This document shows, in pieces, positions 1 to 9,625 of a DNA stretch of 56,997 bases; position 1 is the stretch's first letter; each line of letters starts with the position of its first letter. Source of the stretch: an uncultured Nostocoides sp. (lineage in GTDB: Bacteria > Actinomycetota > Actinomycetes > Actinomycetales > Dermatophilaceae); NCBI GenBank assembly GCA_937873315.1, contig CALMQX010000008.1:1-56997 (forward strand), in the 5' to 3' direction. The translations under genes and the position numbers were made by a program. The notes under the pieces are model-generated. The model did not search any database. It saw nothing but the letters and a program-made list of their open reading frames with translations, and was not told the DNA's origin.

Positions 1-15
1 CTGTCACCCCGACCA
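1..15 (+). tRNA. 3' end of tRNA-Pro (partial; body lies left of the window)
   Basis: The first 15 bases, CTGTCACCCCGACCA, match the end of actinobacterial tRNA-Pro: T-stem 3' strand, acceptor strand CACCCCG, discriminator A and encoded CCA. Only the end is visible, so the anticodon cannot be read and the assignment rests on the acceptor and T-stem sequence known for this tRNA family. The same bases form the left attachment core of the island. Confidence 0.6.
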
Positions 16-77
16 TTAGTCAGACCGGCTCTCACCTGCGGATATATAGTCGATTCGTCTTCCTCGTCAGGTGCCGC

Positions 78-99
78 GGGCATAACTGAGGCATAACTG
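78..99 (+). repeat. left copy of 22-bp direct repeat (putative integrase arm-type site)
   Basis: This 22-base block is identical to 14,961-14,982. It is internally tandem: GGCATAACTGA followed at once by GGCATAACTG. It sits 62 bases inside the left attachment core. Arm-type binding sites of tyrosine integrases are usually short direct repeats flanking the core in the circular form, which is the arrangement these two copies would give after excision. Confidence 0.7.
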
Positions 100-122
100 G
101 TAGGCCCCGAAGGGGCCCTACC
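99..122 (+). terminator. GC-rich hairpin just inside attL
   Basis: GGTAGGCCCC and GGGGCCCTACC pair around a GAA loop with one bulged C, giving about a 10-bp stem. There is no T-tract, as is common for actinobacterial terminators. It follows the tRNA-Pro end by about 85 bases and may terminate the tRNA transcript in place of the chromosomal hairpin at 15,124, which the island has displaced. Confidence 0.4.
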
Positions 123-534
123 CGGCGATCGAGTGCCGTAGGGATGCTCAGTCGAGGGTCGACACAGAACCATGGCCGGCAGCCCGGCGACCGCCCGCGC
201 TCTGTCTCAAAGGGCCAAGTCTGCGGGTCACACGGCCGCTCAGAGACATGTCGCGAGGTGCCCCAGCCCAGAATGACGCTGTTTGGTTGTTGGCTGCCTC
301 CGGCACATCCGGCCTCTTGTGCACGTCGGTGCGACTCTCGCTAGTGCCCCAGTGTTGACTCCGCTCAGATGGGCCGCGCGTAACTGGCCAGCACGGGCCC
401 GCCCCGGACTTCGGCCCATCGAGTGAGGTGTGTCGACCAGAACTGCCGTCATCGTGGTCACCACTTCGGAACGACACCTGCGGCCACACGTCCGTTAGTG
501 GTCGAATACCCATGTCGTGTGATCAGGTTGGGAC
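123..534. other. non-coding stretch between attL and the STAND gene
   Basis: About 410 bases with no reading frame that resembles a protein. It must hold the promoter of the gene starting at 535, but I cannot pick out a convincing -35/-10 pair. Confidence 0.5.
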
Positions 535-3500
535 GTGCCAGGCCTAAACCCCGCGCATCGCGGCTACGAGTACCAGGATCTGATGACCGCATGCCGCCTC
601 GTCGACGTCGTGCTGGGGGAGAAGCAGACAGTTCTCGTGGACGAAAAGCTCTTCACCGGCGACCGGTTCGATGACCTCACAACCTCGGACCACCGCGGGC
701 GAGAGCGCACCCAGTTCAAGCACACCGACGCCGACGACAGGGCCTTGACCCTTGCGACCTTCACCGGCGACCGACGCGACCTGCGGCTAGACAGACTCGT
801 CCTTGCTGCAGCAGCCGACAAGGCAGGCCCGGGTGCGGGTTCCGCCGAGGCCACCTACCGCATCGTCCTGCGAGACGCGCACCCAACTGACAAGAGGCTC
901 ACCGCGGTCCTACGCGCAGCTGACCCGGATCCCGGCCCCTACCAGGCGGGCATGGCCACGATCCGGCTCCGCTTCGACGCCGACGCGCTGTGGGAGGTCG
1001 CAGACCGTGCAGGTGAGCCCTTCGCGTTCCTGCGCGAGGGTGACGACAGCGTCACCAAGGACGAGCTCGAGTGGTTCTGCAAACGGACCGTGGTGGAGGT
1101 CGAGGCCCCGCGAGCCAGCTGGGACCTGACCGAGCCAGGCCCTGCCGAAGAGCTTCTGCTTGAACGACTCCGCGCGGAGGTGGGCGCGGGCGCCTACCCC
1201 AACCAGCACCGGTCCGCCCTTGACGTGGCCGAGGCGTTCATCCGGACAGCGCGGGTAGCCCGACAGGGATCGGTAACCATCTCCCGCGAGGAGATCCTGC
1301 GCCGGGCGCAGCTGCGCCAGGACTTCGGCGCAGTCACACCTGCTAGCCCGGCCGACCCAAGGGTCGCCGTGGAACGGAACGCTGTTGTGAACGCCGTCGC
1401 CCAGGTCGCCTCCGAGGCGGCGACAAACGGCGACGCTGTCATCGTTACGGCGCCACCTGGGCACGGAAAGTCCTGGCTGTGCGATCAGCTCACCACCCAA
1501 CTGAACGACGCTGGCTGGCTGGTCGCGGAGCACTACTGCTACCTCGGCGACGCAGACGATGAACGCGATGCACGGGTCGTCGGCGACTCCCTGTTCGGAA
1601 GCCTGCTGGCCCGCATCGCCGACGCCGACCCGGCCGCCGTGGCCCAGCAGCGGCCGCTCTTGGCCGCAACGGACGAGGCACTCGTGACGGCGGTGGCAAC
1701 GGCGATCGCCCGCGACCCCGCACGCCGCGTCGCCCTCGTCGTCGACGGACTCGATCACGTCACCCGAGTGAGGAACGACGGCGCGGGCTTCGACGCCTCA
1801 CGCGTCATGGCCGAGTCGCTGGCGGCGCTCGAGATGCCCCCCAACAGCACCCTCATCGTGCTCAGCCAGCCCGGGTCTCACCTCCAGCCGCTCCTAGACA
1901 TGGCCCACCAAGCCAAGCAGGGCGCCGCAGACGAAGCAGCCAGCGACGCTGAGGACCATGGTGGCGCGAGGAGCGTCAGTGTCCCTGGCCTGACGCGTTC
2001 AGAGCTCGCGGAACTCGCCGCGGCGCTCGGGATGCCGAACGACTCCGAGGATCCAGCTGCCACGGAGTTCCTCGACGCTCTCGAGGAGCGCGCCGGCGGC
2101 AACGCGCTGTATGCCACGTACCTGTGTCGCGAGATTATGCGGGACCCTTCGCGTTCTGAGCGCGCCGCGGCCAGCGTACGGAGCATGCCAGCTTTCGATG
2201 GCACCCTCGCCAACTACTATCAGCACCTTTGGCGATCCCTCGAACAGCAGGCGTGGTGGGTCGCAGAGGTCGTCGGTGTGGTCGACTTCGCCGTCAGCCG
2301 TGACGAGCTCCGTGCCATCAACCCCGCTTCCGGACACCGTGTCGACGCCGCGTTGGACGCCCTTGCCCCCGTGCTCGTCGAACGCCCCGGACAGGACCGC
2401 GTCCGCATCTACCACGAGTCGTTCGGCCGGTTCCTGCGCGAGCGTCTCCAGGGCGACCCCGACGCTATGACCGCAACCCTCGGGTCTGTCGCAAACTGGC
2501 TCAAGGGCCTGGGCATCTTTGAGGACACCCGGGCGTTCCGGTCGTTGATCCCTGTGCTTGCCCGGGCAGGCAGACACGCAGAAGCGGCCACGATGATCGA
2601 CCACGACTTCGTCGTCAACGCGGTAGCCGCTGCCTTGCCGACCTCGGCGATACGGGCCTGCCTGGCCGCGGCCGCGTCCAGCGCGGTACACAGTCGGGAC
2701 TGGGCTGCCATGATCAGATGCATCGAGCTCGGCCGTGCAGCCGAGACTTTGCAGGACGAGCGATTCGAGTCCTCGATCGTGGAATTCGCCGACGTTGTGG
2801 TGTCCCTGGTCGGAGCGGACGCGGTCGCAGATCGACTCCTCCACGAGGGCCGTCCGGTAATGTCCGGACGTTCCGGCTTGCAGATGTGCGCGGCCGTAGA
2901 CCAGCTGGGTGGAGTTCCGCCGTGGCGCGAGTACATGTCTGCCTTCAGAGCCGAGGCGGACCTGGTCAGGACCCGCTATGGCGAGGCATCCGACAGTAGG
3001 GTGGAGCTCGCGTGGCTGCGTGGCAGGCTCAGGCTCTCGGCAAGCTCTGGCGGCCCACCACCGGCAAACCGAACTTTCGAGGCCCCCGGGCCATCCTCGC
3101 CCCAGGATGACCTAAGTGTGCCGATGCGCTGGGATGTCGTCGCTCAACACCTCGACGAGGACAACCTGTCGCCCGGTACTGTCATCGACCTCGTGGCAGA
3201 CACCTACGGCGACGACACCGTCGAGCAGCTCGCCGCTTTGCTGCGGGAACCGGGCGCATTCTGCTTGTCCGCGGCCGAAGCGGTCGCCGCTGGCCGCATC
3301 AAGTCCTCGCGCACGGCACGCGCGTGGGCAACGGCAGCCTTTGAACACGGCCTTCCAGCCGGCGCATTCACGCGACTCGTCGCCCTCGGTCTGGCCCCAA
3401 ACGCCGAACTCGGCGCCATGTACGACCGCGACGTCCTCCTCCAGACGACCCGCGAGGTCCAACAGCCGTCGGTGCGCTGGGAAGAAGACGTGCTGCCGAC

Positions 3501-6500
3501 GTGGCTGGACAATGTGGCGGCAGCCGCCCACGTCGACCCCATCGGCACCGACGCCGCTGAAGCGCTCCTCGAAGGCCCCGGCTGGTACCTGTGCTGGCTT
3601 CGGTTCTGCATCGCCCTGGCTCGAGTCGAAGCGCTCGAAGCGCCCACAACGCAAGATCGGAACGTTGCTTTGGAAGCCGCTGTCTCGCTACTGACGGACG
3701 ACGTCCGCCCGTTCGTCGGCTCGCCACGGGCATGTGACCTATACGCCATCCACCCCACCGTGCAGGCCCGCGTTCATCGTGCCGTCTCCATGATCACCGA
3801 CGACGACGTGTGGGAACGGATCGTCGACGTGATCCGCAAGGTCGGGTCCGATATCGCCACCACCTTGTCCGGTGAACTTGGCGGACCGCTGCCATCGGAC
3901 TGGTTGCTGCAACTGATGATCGAGACGGCGCCGCTGTCGAAGAGCGACGCCGTGAGAGAGATGGCGAAGGCCCAAGCCGCCGACTCGAACGCCCAGTTCT
4001 ACAGCGACATCGCAGACGAGAACCTGTTCGCAGCCCGCACCGAGCTCCACGCCGATGACCATGCCGCTGCCCGGGACCTGTGGAGGAGTGCGTGCCAGCT
4101 GCTCGTCGCATACGGATGGCGCAAAGACCCCACGATCTACGAGCTGCTCGACCCGTTCCCGATGCTCACGAAAGCGGATCCCCAGCGTGCCCGCGAAAGG
4201 CTTCCATTGCTGCAAGGGATCTGCGAGAGGGTATGGCTGCACACCGACGGCAAGGGAACACGGCAGGCTCCCGCACGCTGGTGGACGTTGCTCGCCGCTG
4301 CAGATCCTGTCGCGCTCGCAAACCTCGTCGCCCCAGCGGTGCATGGGCGTAGCAATGAGCCTGCCGAGCATCTCCACGACGCTCTCACCGAGCTGTGGCG
4401 CGCGTGGCACGCCGAGGCCGACCCAGTCGTCCTCGGGGCGCTCCGACTCGCGATGAACGCTCCCCTTGACCCTTCCGACGCTGAAGCGTTCGCCCGGCTC
4501 GCCCAACAGGCCCCTAACCCCGCCAGCCCGGCCGGCCACCTGCTGACGTCCACGTTGGCGCGTCTGGACGAGAGACCGCCGCGCTACCCGTTCACGAACA
4601 CCCAGGAGATCGTGGCCTCCGACGAGGTCGCCGTCACGGCGGTGAACCTAGCCATCCGTAGCGCAAACGCTCCCACCGTGCATCCTCTCCCCAACGTCGC
4701 GAGCGCGCCCGATCGCGAACAGCGCTACGACCGTCCGGCTCTGTCCAGCCCCGACGGCCTCGCTCGTCATGTGGGCCGCATGGTGTTGCCGACGTTCCCG
4801 CTCGGTCCAGTCGGGACGGCCCGCGCCGTCCGAGCGTGGCAGTCACGCCCCTACTCGGACACCTCTCAGGCCTGGACGGTGGAAAGGGTCGCCGCCGTGC
4901 TCGGCTATCGCCTGGTCGAACTGGCGCAGGAGGGACGGTCCGAAGAAGCCGTCAACCATCTCAAACAAATCGCTGATGGGTCCGGAATCGGTCGCGACAG
5001 CGACCTGCTGTCCGAGCTGGCCGACGGCTTCGCCCTGCGAGGCGAGCAGCGCCTGGCCGCCGTCGCAGGAACCTTGGCGTGGACCCGCGCCCGCGGTTCC
5101 GGAGGCTGGCTCGCGTTCGGCGGCGAGACCCACCTTGACGCGCTCCGCATCGCCACCGACTCTGATGCCGACACTGTCCTAGAGGTGCTCGGCGAGGAGA
5201 TCAGCCGAGCCGTCCGCAGCGATCGGGTCGGGACTGGAGTCACACAAGCGCTGATCATAGCCTTCGCCACCGGTGCGATCAGGCTGCGACAGCCGAAACA
5301 TCAGGACTCAGCGACCGAGGCAGAGCTCGAGGCCGGGAGCGAGGCGGGGATCGAGGCAGCGTTCATGTGCTTCGACGCAGCGATGGAAGTCATCGATGCA
5401 AGGACGCCGCGCATACAGGATCACGACGATCCCGACCTGCCCTACGTCCCGCCTACCGCCGACGCGGGCGAGCGCGCACCTGGCGATCTCGATGCCGCAC
5501 TCGCGACCGCGGTCATCGCCTTCCTCGCTCGCCCCGAGCGTGAAGCCAAGCGCCGGGCCCTGCTCGCCACCGAGTACCTGATCACCCACCGCCCCGAAGT
5601 CACCGCTAGGGGCCTGCACCACGCCTTGGCGAACCAGTCCGATCCGGGGTCGCTGAGCTGGCTCATGTCGCTGCTGGCACAGACCGTGGATCCGGGTTCG
5701 CCGGCGCTGATGGCGAGCGCCGACACGCTGACGGCGCTCGCCGCAGGTCCCCACCTCGTAGTGCGTGCTTTGGCTCGCGAGTTGTGTGCGACACCTCCGG
5801 CGCTGCCAGCGCCCGACCCGGCTGACCCCGAACTGGTCGGCGAGACCGTGCCCAGACTGTGGACGCCCGGCTCCGAAGAGCATCCGTTGACAGACGACCA
5901 TCGGTTCGCTTCGGCCGTCCTCGGGGACTTCGCCGGGCAGCGGCTCGAGGGTGCCGAGCCACTCCTGCCCGGACTAACCGCGGCCAGCGTGCGACGCCTG
6001 TCTGCCGTGCTCGATGACGACGACTTGCAGCGCAAGATGCGCCGTCAACTCGATCAACTCCGAGACAGGAACGCCGAGGAGAACAGTTGGCCTGACACGT
6101 GGCTGGCAGTCGCGGAAGCAGCCGAGGAGGCGATGCAACGCGCCGCCGCCGGGGTCCGTTCAGCCGACCTGCGTCGCGGTGTTCTTCGTGATCCGGCCGC
6201 TCGCGAATCGGAGCTCGCCGAGGCGCTCCTGGGGGACCCGTCAGTCGCGATCACGTTGGAAGCAACCAGGCAGCCACGCCCGCCCGTGCCAGTTCCACCG
6301 AGCCGATACGACCCGATCTGGGTGTCGCTCTTCCCTGACCTTGCCGCAGCAGGTCGCGCGGCTCCGGAAAGAGCGCATCGACCCGGTGACGGGCTGGACG
6401 AAGCATCCACTAGTACCGACGCACAGGACCAGGTCACTGAATCGCGTTACGTGACGGTTGCGTCGTCGATGCTCACCGGCTTCACCCAACTGACCGACGC

Positions 6501-7050
6501 AGGCGGCGGATGGCGCGTCCTCGCCAGCATCGAGCGGCTTCGATCCTCGGCCCCAGGTATGGACAAGGAGCGTGACGTCATGGTGTCCCGCTTCCGTGGA
6601 CCCGAGATCCGCGCCGAGGGTGACGGTGAAGGCTTCGAATATCCGCCGTTCATCGGCGGGGCTCTCGAGCAGTGGGCCCGGCCGATCAACTTCTCCGTAG
6701 CGGTCGGGTCCGTCCAACCGCTGACCGGGATGGACACCCGCGTCGGGGAGGGCACGGACACGCGCTTGGGGCTGGGACTTCCCAAGACCGTCATCACACC
6801 GAGCCTTCCCTTGCTTGCGATTCTGCGCGCAACTCAAGCCTCCAGGCTTTACGAGCTCAGCGACGACGATGGACCGCTCGCCGCGCTTCGCACCTGGCGG
6901 TGTCTCTACGACACGAGCGACTACCACCAGTCGTGGCCCCGCTTAGAAGGGACCGCCTTAGTCGTGACCGAGCGCGCGTTCGACCGGATCGCCGCGTCCG
7001 TGACTCGCCTGACGTTGCGCGACTTCATTGGGCGCAACGACGCACTGTGA
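535..7050 (+). CDS. giant STAND (NACHT-like) NTPase with N-terminal nuclease-like domain; Avs-like antiviral candidate
   Basis: Predicted to sense a phage product through its long C-terminal region, oligomerise through the central NTPase and activate an N-terminal effector. The 2,171-residue protein begins with RGYEYQD (residues 9-15), then acidic residues around D43-D47 and QFK at 60-62. This resembles the D...QxK core of Cap4/DUF4297-type nucleases of the PD-(D/E)XK fold. A Walker A, APPGHGKS (306-313), and a Walker B, VALVVDGLDHV (399-409), define a STAND/NACHT-type P-loop; SQPGS near 445 fits the sensor region. The remaining roughly 1,600 residues look like a long alpha-helical repeat array, with a distinct C-terminal segment after about 1,990. 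The GTG start is needed to keep the GYEYQ motif. It is the first cargo gene of the island. I cannot assign it to Avs1-4; the nuclease assignment is less certain than the NTPase. Confidence 0.75.
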   Translation: MPGLNPAHRGYEYQDLMTACRLVDVVLGEKQTVLVDEKLFTGDRFDDLTTSDHRGRERTQFKHTDADDRALTLATFTGDRRDLRLDRLVLAAAADKAGPGAGSAEATYRIVLRDAHPTDKRLTAVLRAADPDPGPYQAGMATIRLRFDADALWEVADRAGEPFAFLREGDDSVTKDELEWFCKRTVVEVEAPRASWDLTEPGPAEELLLERLRAEVGAGAYPNQHRSALDVAEAFIRTARVARQGSVTISREEILRRAQLRQDFGAVTPASPADPRVAVERNAVVNAVAQVASEAATNGDAVIVTAPPGHGKSWLCDQLTTQLNDAGWLVAEHYCYLGDADDERDARVVGDSLFGSLLARIADADPAAVAQQRPLLAATDEALVTAVATAIARDPARRVALVVDGLDHVTRVRNDGAGFDASRVMAESLAALEMPPNSTLIVLSQPGSHLQPLLDMAHQAKQGAADEAASDAEDHGGARSVSVPGLTRSELAELAAALGMPNDSEDPAATEFLDALEERAGGNALYATYLCREIMRDPSRSERAAASVRSMPAFDGTLANYYQHLWRSLEQQAWWVAEVVGVVDFAVSRDELRAINPASGHRVDAALDALAPVLVERPGQDRVRIYHESFGRFLRERLQGDPDAMTATLGSVANWLKGLGIFEDTRAFRSLIPVLARAGRHAEAATMIDHDFVVNAVAAALPTSAIRACLAAAASSAVHSRDWAAMIRCIELGRAAETLQDERFESSIVEFADVVVSLVGADAVADRLLHEGRPVMSGRSGLQMCAAVDQLGGVPPWREYMSAFRAEADLVRTRYGEASDSRVELAWLRGRLRLSASSGGPPPANRTFEAPGPSSPQDDLSVPMRWDVVAQHLDEDNLSPGTVIDLVADTYGDDTVEQLAALLREPGAFCLSAAEAVAAGRIKSSRTARAWATAAFEHGLPAGAFTRLVALGLAPNAELGAMYDRDVLLQTTREVQQPSVRWEEDVLPTWLDNVAAAAHVDPIGTDAAEALLEGPGWYLCWLRFCIALARVEALEAPTTQDRNVALEAAVSLLTDDVRPFVGSPRACDLYAIHPTVQARVHRAVSMITDDDVWERIVDVIRKVGSDIATTLSGELGGPLPSDWLLQLMIETAPLSKSDAVREMAKAQAADSNAQFYSDIADENLFAARTELHADDHAAARDLWRSACQLLVAYGWRKDPTIYELLDPFPMLTKADPQRARERLPLLQGICERVWLHTDGKGTRQAPARWWTLLAAADPVALANLVAPAVHGRSNEPAEHLHDALTELWRAWHAEADPVVLGALRLAMNAPLDPSDAEAFARLAQQAPNPASPAGHLLTSTLARLDERPPRYPFTNTQEIVASDEVAVTAVNLAIRSANAPTVHPLPNVASAPDREQRYDRPALSSPDGLARHVGRMVLPTFPLGPVGTARAVRAWQSRPYSDTSQAWTVERVAAVLGYRLVELAQEGRSEEAVNHLKQIADGSGIGRDSDLLSELADGFALRGEQRLAAVAGTLAWTRARGSGGWLAFGGETHLDALRIATDSDADTVLEVLGEEISRAVRSDRVGTGVTQALIIAFATGAIRLRQPKHQDSATEAELEAGSEAGIEAAFMCFDAAMEVIDARTPRIQDHDDPDLPYVPPTADAGERAPGDLDAALATAVIAFLARPEREAKRRALLATEYLITHRPEVTARGLHHALANQSDPGSLSWLMSLLAQTVDPGSPALMASADTLTALAAGPHLVVRALARELCATPPALPAPDPADPELVGETVPRLWTPGSEEHPLTDDHRFASAVLGDFAGQRLEGAEPLLPGLTAASVRRLSAVLDDDDLQRKMRRQLDQLRDRNAEENSWPDTWLAVAEAAEEAMQRAAAGVRSADLRRGVLRDPAARESELAEALLGDPSVAITLEATRQPRPPVPVPPSRYDPIWVSLFPDLAAAGRAAPERAHRPGDGLDEASTSTDAQDQVTESRYVTVASSMLTGFTQLTDAGGGWRVLASIERLRSSAPGMDKERDVMVSRFRGPEIRAEGDGEGFEYPPFIGGALEQWARPINFSVAVGSVQPLTGMDTRVGEGTDTRLGLGLPKTVITPSLPLLAILRATQASRLYELSDDDGPLAALRTWRCLYDTSDYHQSWPRLEGTALVVTERAFDRIAASVTRLTLRDFIGRNDAL

Positions 7051-7113
7051 CCGTCTCCACCGAACCTGGAACACGCCAAGTTCTCCGGACCGGCAGGGCG
7101 GTTCAGTCCGCCG

Positions 7114-7392
7114 ATGTCCACGGCTGAGGCGTGGCTCGCTAACGAGGAAACCCTTGGGCCCGGGGACGAGCAGTTTCGAGACCCTGCGGCGTGAAGGGTC
7201 ATCCCCCGGTTCGCCCCGATCTCGGTCGTGACCGTGGGAGACGTGCAGTTGTGGATCACCGTCCCGCTGTTGCCTGCTCGCGTCACCATCCCAGTGGAGG
7301 TTCAGCACTGCCGGGCTAGGCTGCGGCCACGCGACCTGGCGATCACCGACCACCCCATCGACCTTGACGTCGTGCACGTCGCCTTCGACTAG
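7114..7392 (+). pseudogene. short reading frame broken by an in-frame TGA
   Basis: The frame opens with ATG at 7114, gives 26 codons (MSTAEAWLANEETL...), meets TGA at 7192-7194 and then runs on in the same frame for 65 more codons to TAG at 7390. The downstream part is valine-rich with coding-like third positions (for example VTVGDVQLWITVPLL). It lies in the 400-base gap between the STAND gene and the HEPN-motif gene. It may be a decayed gene, or a 54-codon gene starting at GTG 7228, or chance. No family is recognised. Confidence 0.25.
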
Positions 7393-7450
7393 GTGGTCCT
7401 TGGCCCTGCGGCCTTCCTGTTGGCGGAGGGGTCTGCGGGAGACTTGCCCC

Positions 7451-8431
7451 ATGGAGTTCGAGCCAGTCTTCGTCGAGGCCCTTCAGCGCGCTGTCACTCC
7501 ATCGGATGCTGACGTTTCCGTCGCGCGGGGAGCCGTTCTCGCGGTGATGGCCGGCAGTGCTCAGCCGCCGCTGCTGACCGAGTTCGAGGACGAGTACCTG
7601 GCAGCTGTGGGGATCATTAGGCCGCCAGAGCGCACCGTGTACCAGGCGGTGGTGTCCTCCGAACCAGGTCAGCGGTTTGCCGACCCCGACCCCATGGAGC
7701 CGCACCTGGGCGTGTTCCGGGCCCAACACGCCGTCCGTCGAGCCGTGGCGCAGCTGATCGCTGAGGGGTGGATCGTCCGGGGCGAAGGCAATCAGTATCC
7801 GATCCAGCCGGAGCGAATCTCCGTTGAGTACCCCGGCGGAGGCTCGAGCGCTCCCGTCTTGGTTCACTCCCCGCACATCGGAGACAGGAGCAGCCCTCCT
7901 CGCTTCCTCTTGGTACGCCCCGCTGACGGCGACGGGGTGGAGACGCTCCTTCCCGTGGAAGAGATGTTGGTCGACCTCGACGGAATCCTGGGCATGCGCG
8001 GGATGCAATTGGTGCGTGAAAGCCGACGAGCGCTCGGGCGTGGCCTCTTCCTTGCATCTTCCAGCCTGCTTGCGGCCGCCTCCGAGTCAGCGTGGTTCAC
8101 CCTCGCCCGCGGCATTAAGGGGCCCGGCGACAAACTGCGCGCCTTAATCGACAACGGTCGCGACGTCGGCGAGGTCATCAGATTGACCGAGCAGCATCTG
8201 AAGTCGGCCAGGGCCGGCCGGTCGTCCACGATCGCCGAGGTCGTGAGCCAGGGCCATCTCTTCCGTGAAATACGGAACTACGCTCTCCACCCCGTGGAGG
8301 AGCACGACGCCGACCGCGAGATGTGGCTGACCGAGACAGGCGCAACCCTGCTTGCAATCAGCGCGCGCCGCTACTTGCTCAAACTCTCGGATCTGCGGTT
8401 AGCTCTCGGGCGACTCGAAGACGCGGAGTAG
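7451..8431 (+). CDS. unknown protein with C-terminal HEPN-like RNxxxH motif
   Basis: 326 residues from ATG 7451. The extra 29 codons upstream in frame do not read like protein. No named family is recognised for the N-terminal 170 residues. The C-terminal part is alpha-helical in character and contains REIRNYALHP, in which R275-N276 and H280 form the RNxxxH signature of HEPN ribonucleases; HP after the motif is also common in HEPN and DUF4145-type proteins. HEPN proteins often act as RNA-cleaving toxins or effectors in defence islands. The gene follows the STAND gene on the same strand, but 400 bases separate them, so co-transcription is uncertain. It could be a partner effector, an independent abortive-infection gene, or a non-catalytic HEPN fold. 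Confidence 0.55.
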   Translation: MEFEPVFVEALQRAVTPSDADVSVARGAVLAVMAGSAQPPLLTEFEDEYLAAVGIIRPPERTVYQAVVSSEPGQRFADPDPMEPHLGVFRAQHAVRRAVAQLIAEGWIVRGEGNQYPIQPERISVEYPGGGSSAPVLVHSPHIGDRSSPPRFLLVRPADGDGVETLLPVEEMLVDLDGILGMRGMQLVRESRRALGRGLFLASSSLLAAASESAWFTLARGIKGPGDKLRALIDNGRDVGEVIRLTEQHLKSARAGRSSTIAEVVSQGHLFREIRNYALHPVEEHDADREMWLTETGATLLAISARRYLLKLSDLRLALGRLEDAE

Positions 8432-9066
8432 TGGCGGCTGAGACGCTCGGGACAGCAGCCAGGTGGTTGGCCGCCTTGAGCGCGACCTTGGAGAGCCGAC
8501 ATGTCCGCACGCATCCCGGTTCGGGGCCGACCACGCAGCACAACCGGGGCGCCGACGTGCAGGCTTTCTGATGGATCAGGCGCCCGGCGAGCCAGGATGA
8601 GGTCATGCATCCGCTGACGACCTGAGGCCTCGACGTCTCCACGAACAAGGCCAAGACAGCCGCCGTCGCGATCGCCTCCCCGGCCCGCCGCTCGAACCGG
8701 CGACCACCGCATCGCGCTCCGCCAACGCCGTTGCTACCTCGACGGCAAAGGCGCTGCACCGGCGCTCCCGCTCCGCCCTCCGCACCCGCATCACCGACTG
8801 CGGATCCAACGCCGACCGCCGCGCCCGCTGCCGCACCGACTGCTGACTCTCACCATCGCCGGTCTCCCTTCGAGGTCGTGAATCAACCTCATCGACCGGA
8901 AGCCCCACCCACCCCGGCTCGTGGCCACCGCCGCCCCCGCGACTCAGACACCCCCGTCCGACCCGACAACCCGACGCGAGTCCTCGCCCCCTTCGTCCCC
9001 CAGACGAAAGCCCCGAACCCACTGCCCCACACACCTCTTGCACTCGCGGGAGGGTACATTTCGATC
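8432..9066. other. 635-base stretch without a supported gene
   Basis: An open frame runs in from 8731 toward the zinc-ribbon gene, but its first 112 codons are a Pro/Ala/Arg-rich low-complexity read-through, not protein-like. Minus-strand frames (about 8379-8759 and 8603-9043) show alanine-rich stretches such as EAIATAAVLALFVE that could be remnants of a decayed gene in two frames, but I cannot identify one. A purine-rich GGGAGG near 9049 is a plausible ribosome site for the next gene. Confidence 0.4.
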
Positions 9067-9579
9067 ATGCGGAACGAGCGCCCTCCGGACGCAGCCGCCG
9101 CCTGCCCGATGTGCGGGGCCGTCGTGAACTACGTGGGGCGCGGCCGGCGACCGATCTACTGCTCAACTCGGTGCAAGAACCGGGCCGCGAACGTTCGCGC
9201 GGCCGTTCGCGATGGGGCGCCCGTCGTGGTGGTCGTTCGCGTCACCCGTCAACGTCCTGAGCGGCCGAAGCCTGCCACCGGCTCCGAACGCGATCGCAGA
9301 GATTCAGCAGCCATCCGGCGGATACGACGATCGCCTCGCCTACAGGGCGAGCTCTTCGAGGCGATCCGCGACGATGTCATGACCAAGCGGTACTGGTACA
9401 CCGAGCATCCGCGGAGCCCGTGGCATGGCGCCCGGGTTGCCCTCGCACGACTGGCCGAGTCTTGGCTCCCCCACCGGCAATTCGGAACCCCACAAGCCAG
9501 CACGCTCGAAATCAACGACGCCTCGCTCGAACGACTCATGGAGCGGCTGGAGCGCGACGACATCGACTACCCCGAGTAG
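9067..9579 (+). CDS. zinc-ribbon protein of unknown function
   Basis: 170 residues from ATG 9067, preceded by GGGAGG about 12 bases upstream. Residues 14-37 carry a C4 zinc ribbon: CPMCG, then YCSTRCKNRA. The YCSxRCKNRA pattern is seen in small proteins of actinobacterial mobile elements. A basic linker follows, then a C-terminal part with aromatic residues (KRYWYTEHPRSPWHG) and an acidic tail. The ribbon and basic region suggest nucleic-acid binding. It lies 46 bases upstream of the putative restriction gene on the same strand and could be co-expressed with it. A role in the adjacent restriction-modification unit is only a positional guess. Confidence 0.55.
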   Translation: MRNERPPDAAAACPMCGAVVNYVGRGRRPIYCSTRCKNRAANVRAAVRDGAPVVVVVRVTRQRPERPKPATGSERDRRDSAAIRRIRRSPRLQGELFEAIRDDVMTKRYWYTEHPRSPWHGARVALARLAESWLPHRQFGTPQASTLEINDASLERLMERLERDDIDYPE

Positions 9580-9625
9580 CAACACGCCCCCTGCTCTATC
9601 GACGCGCCTCGAGTACGGTCGGGGT

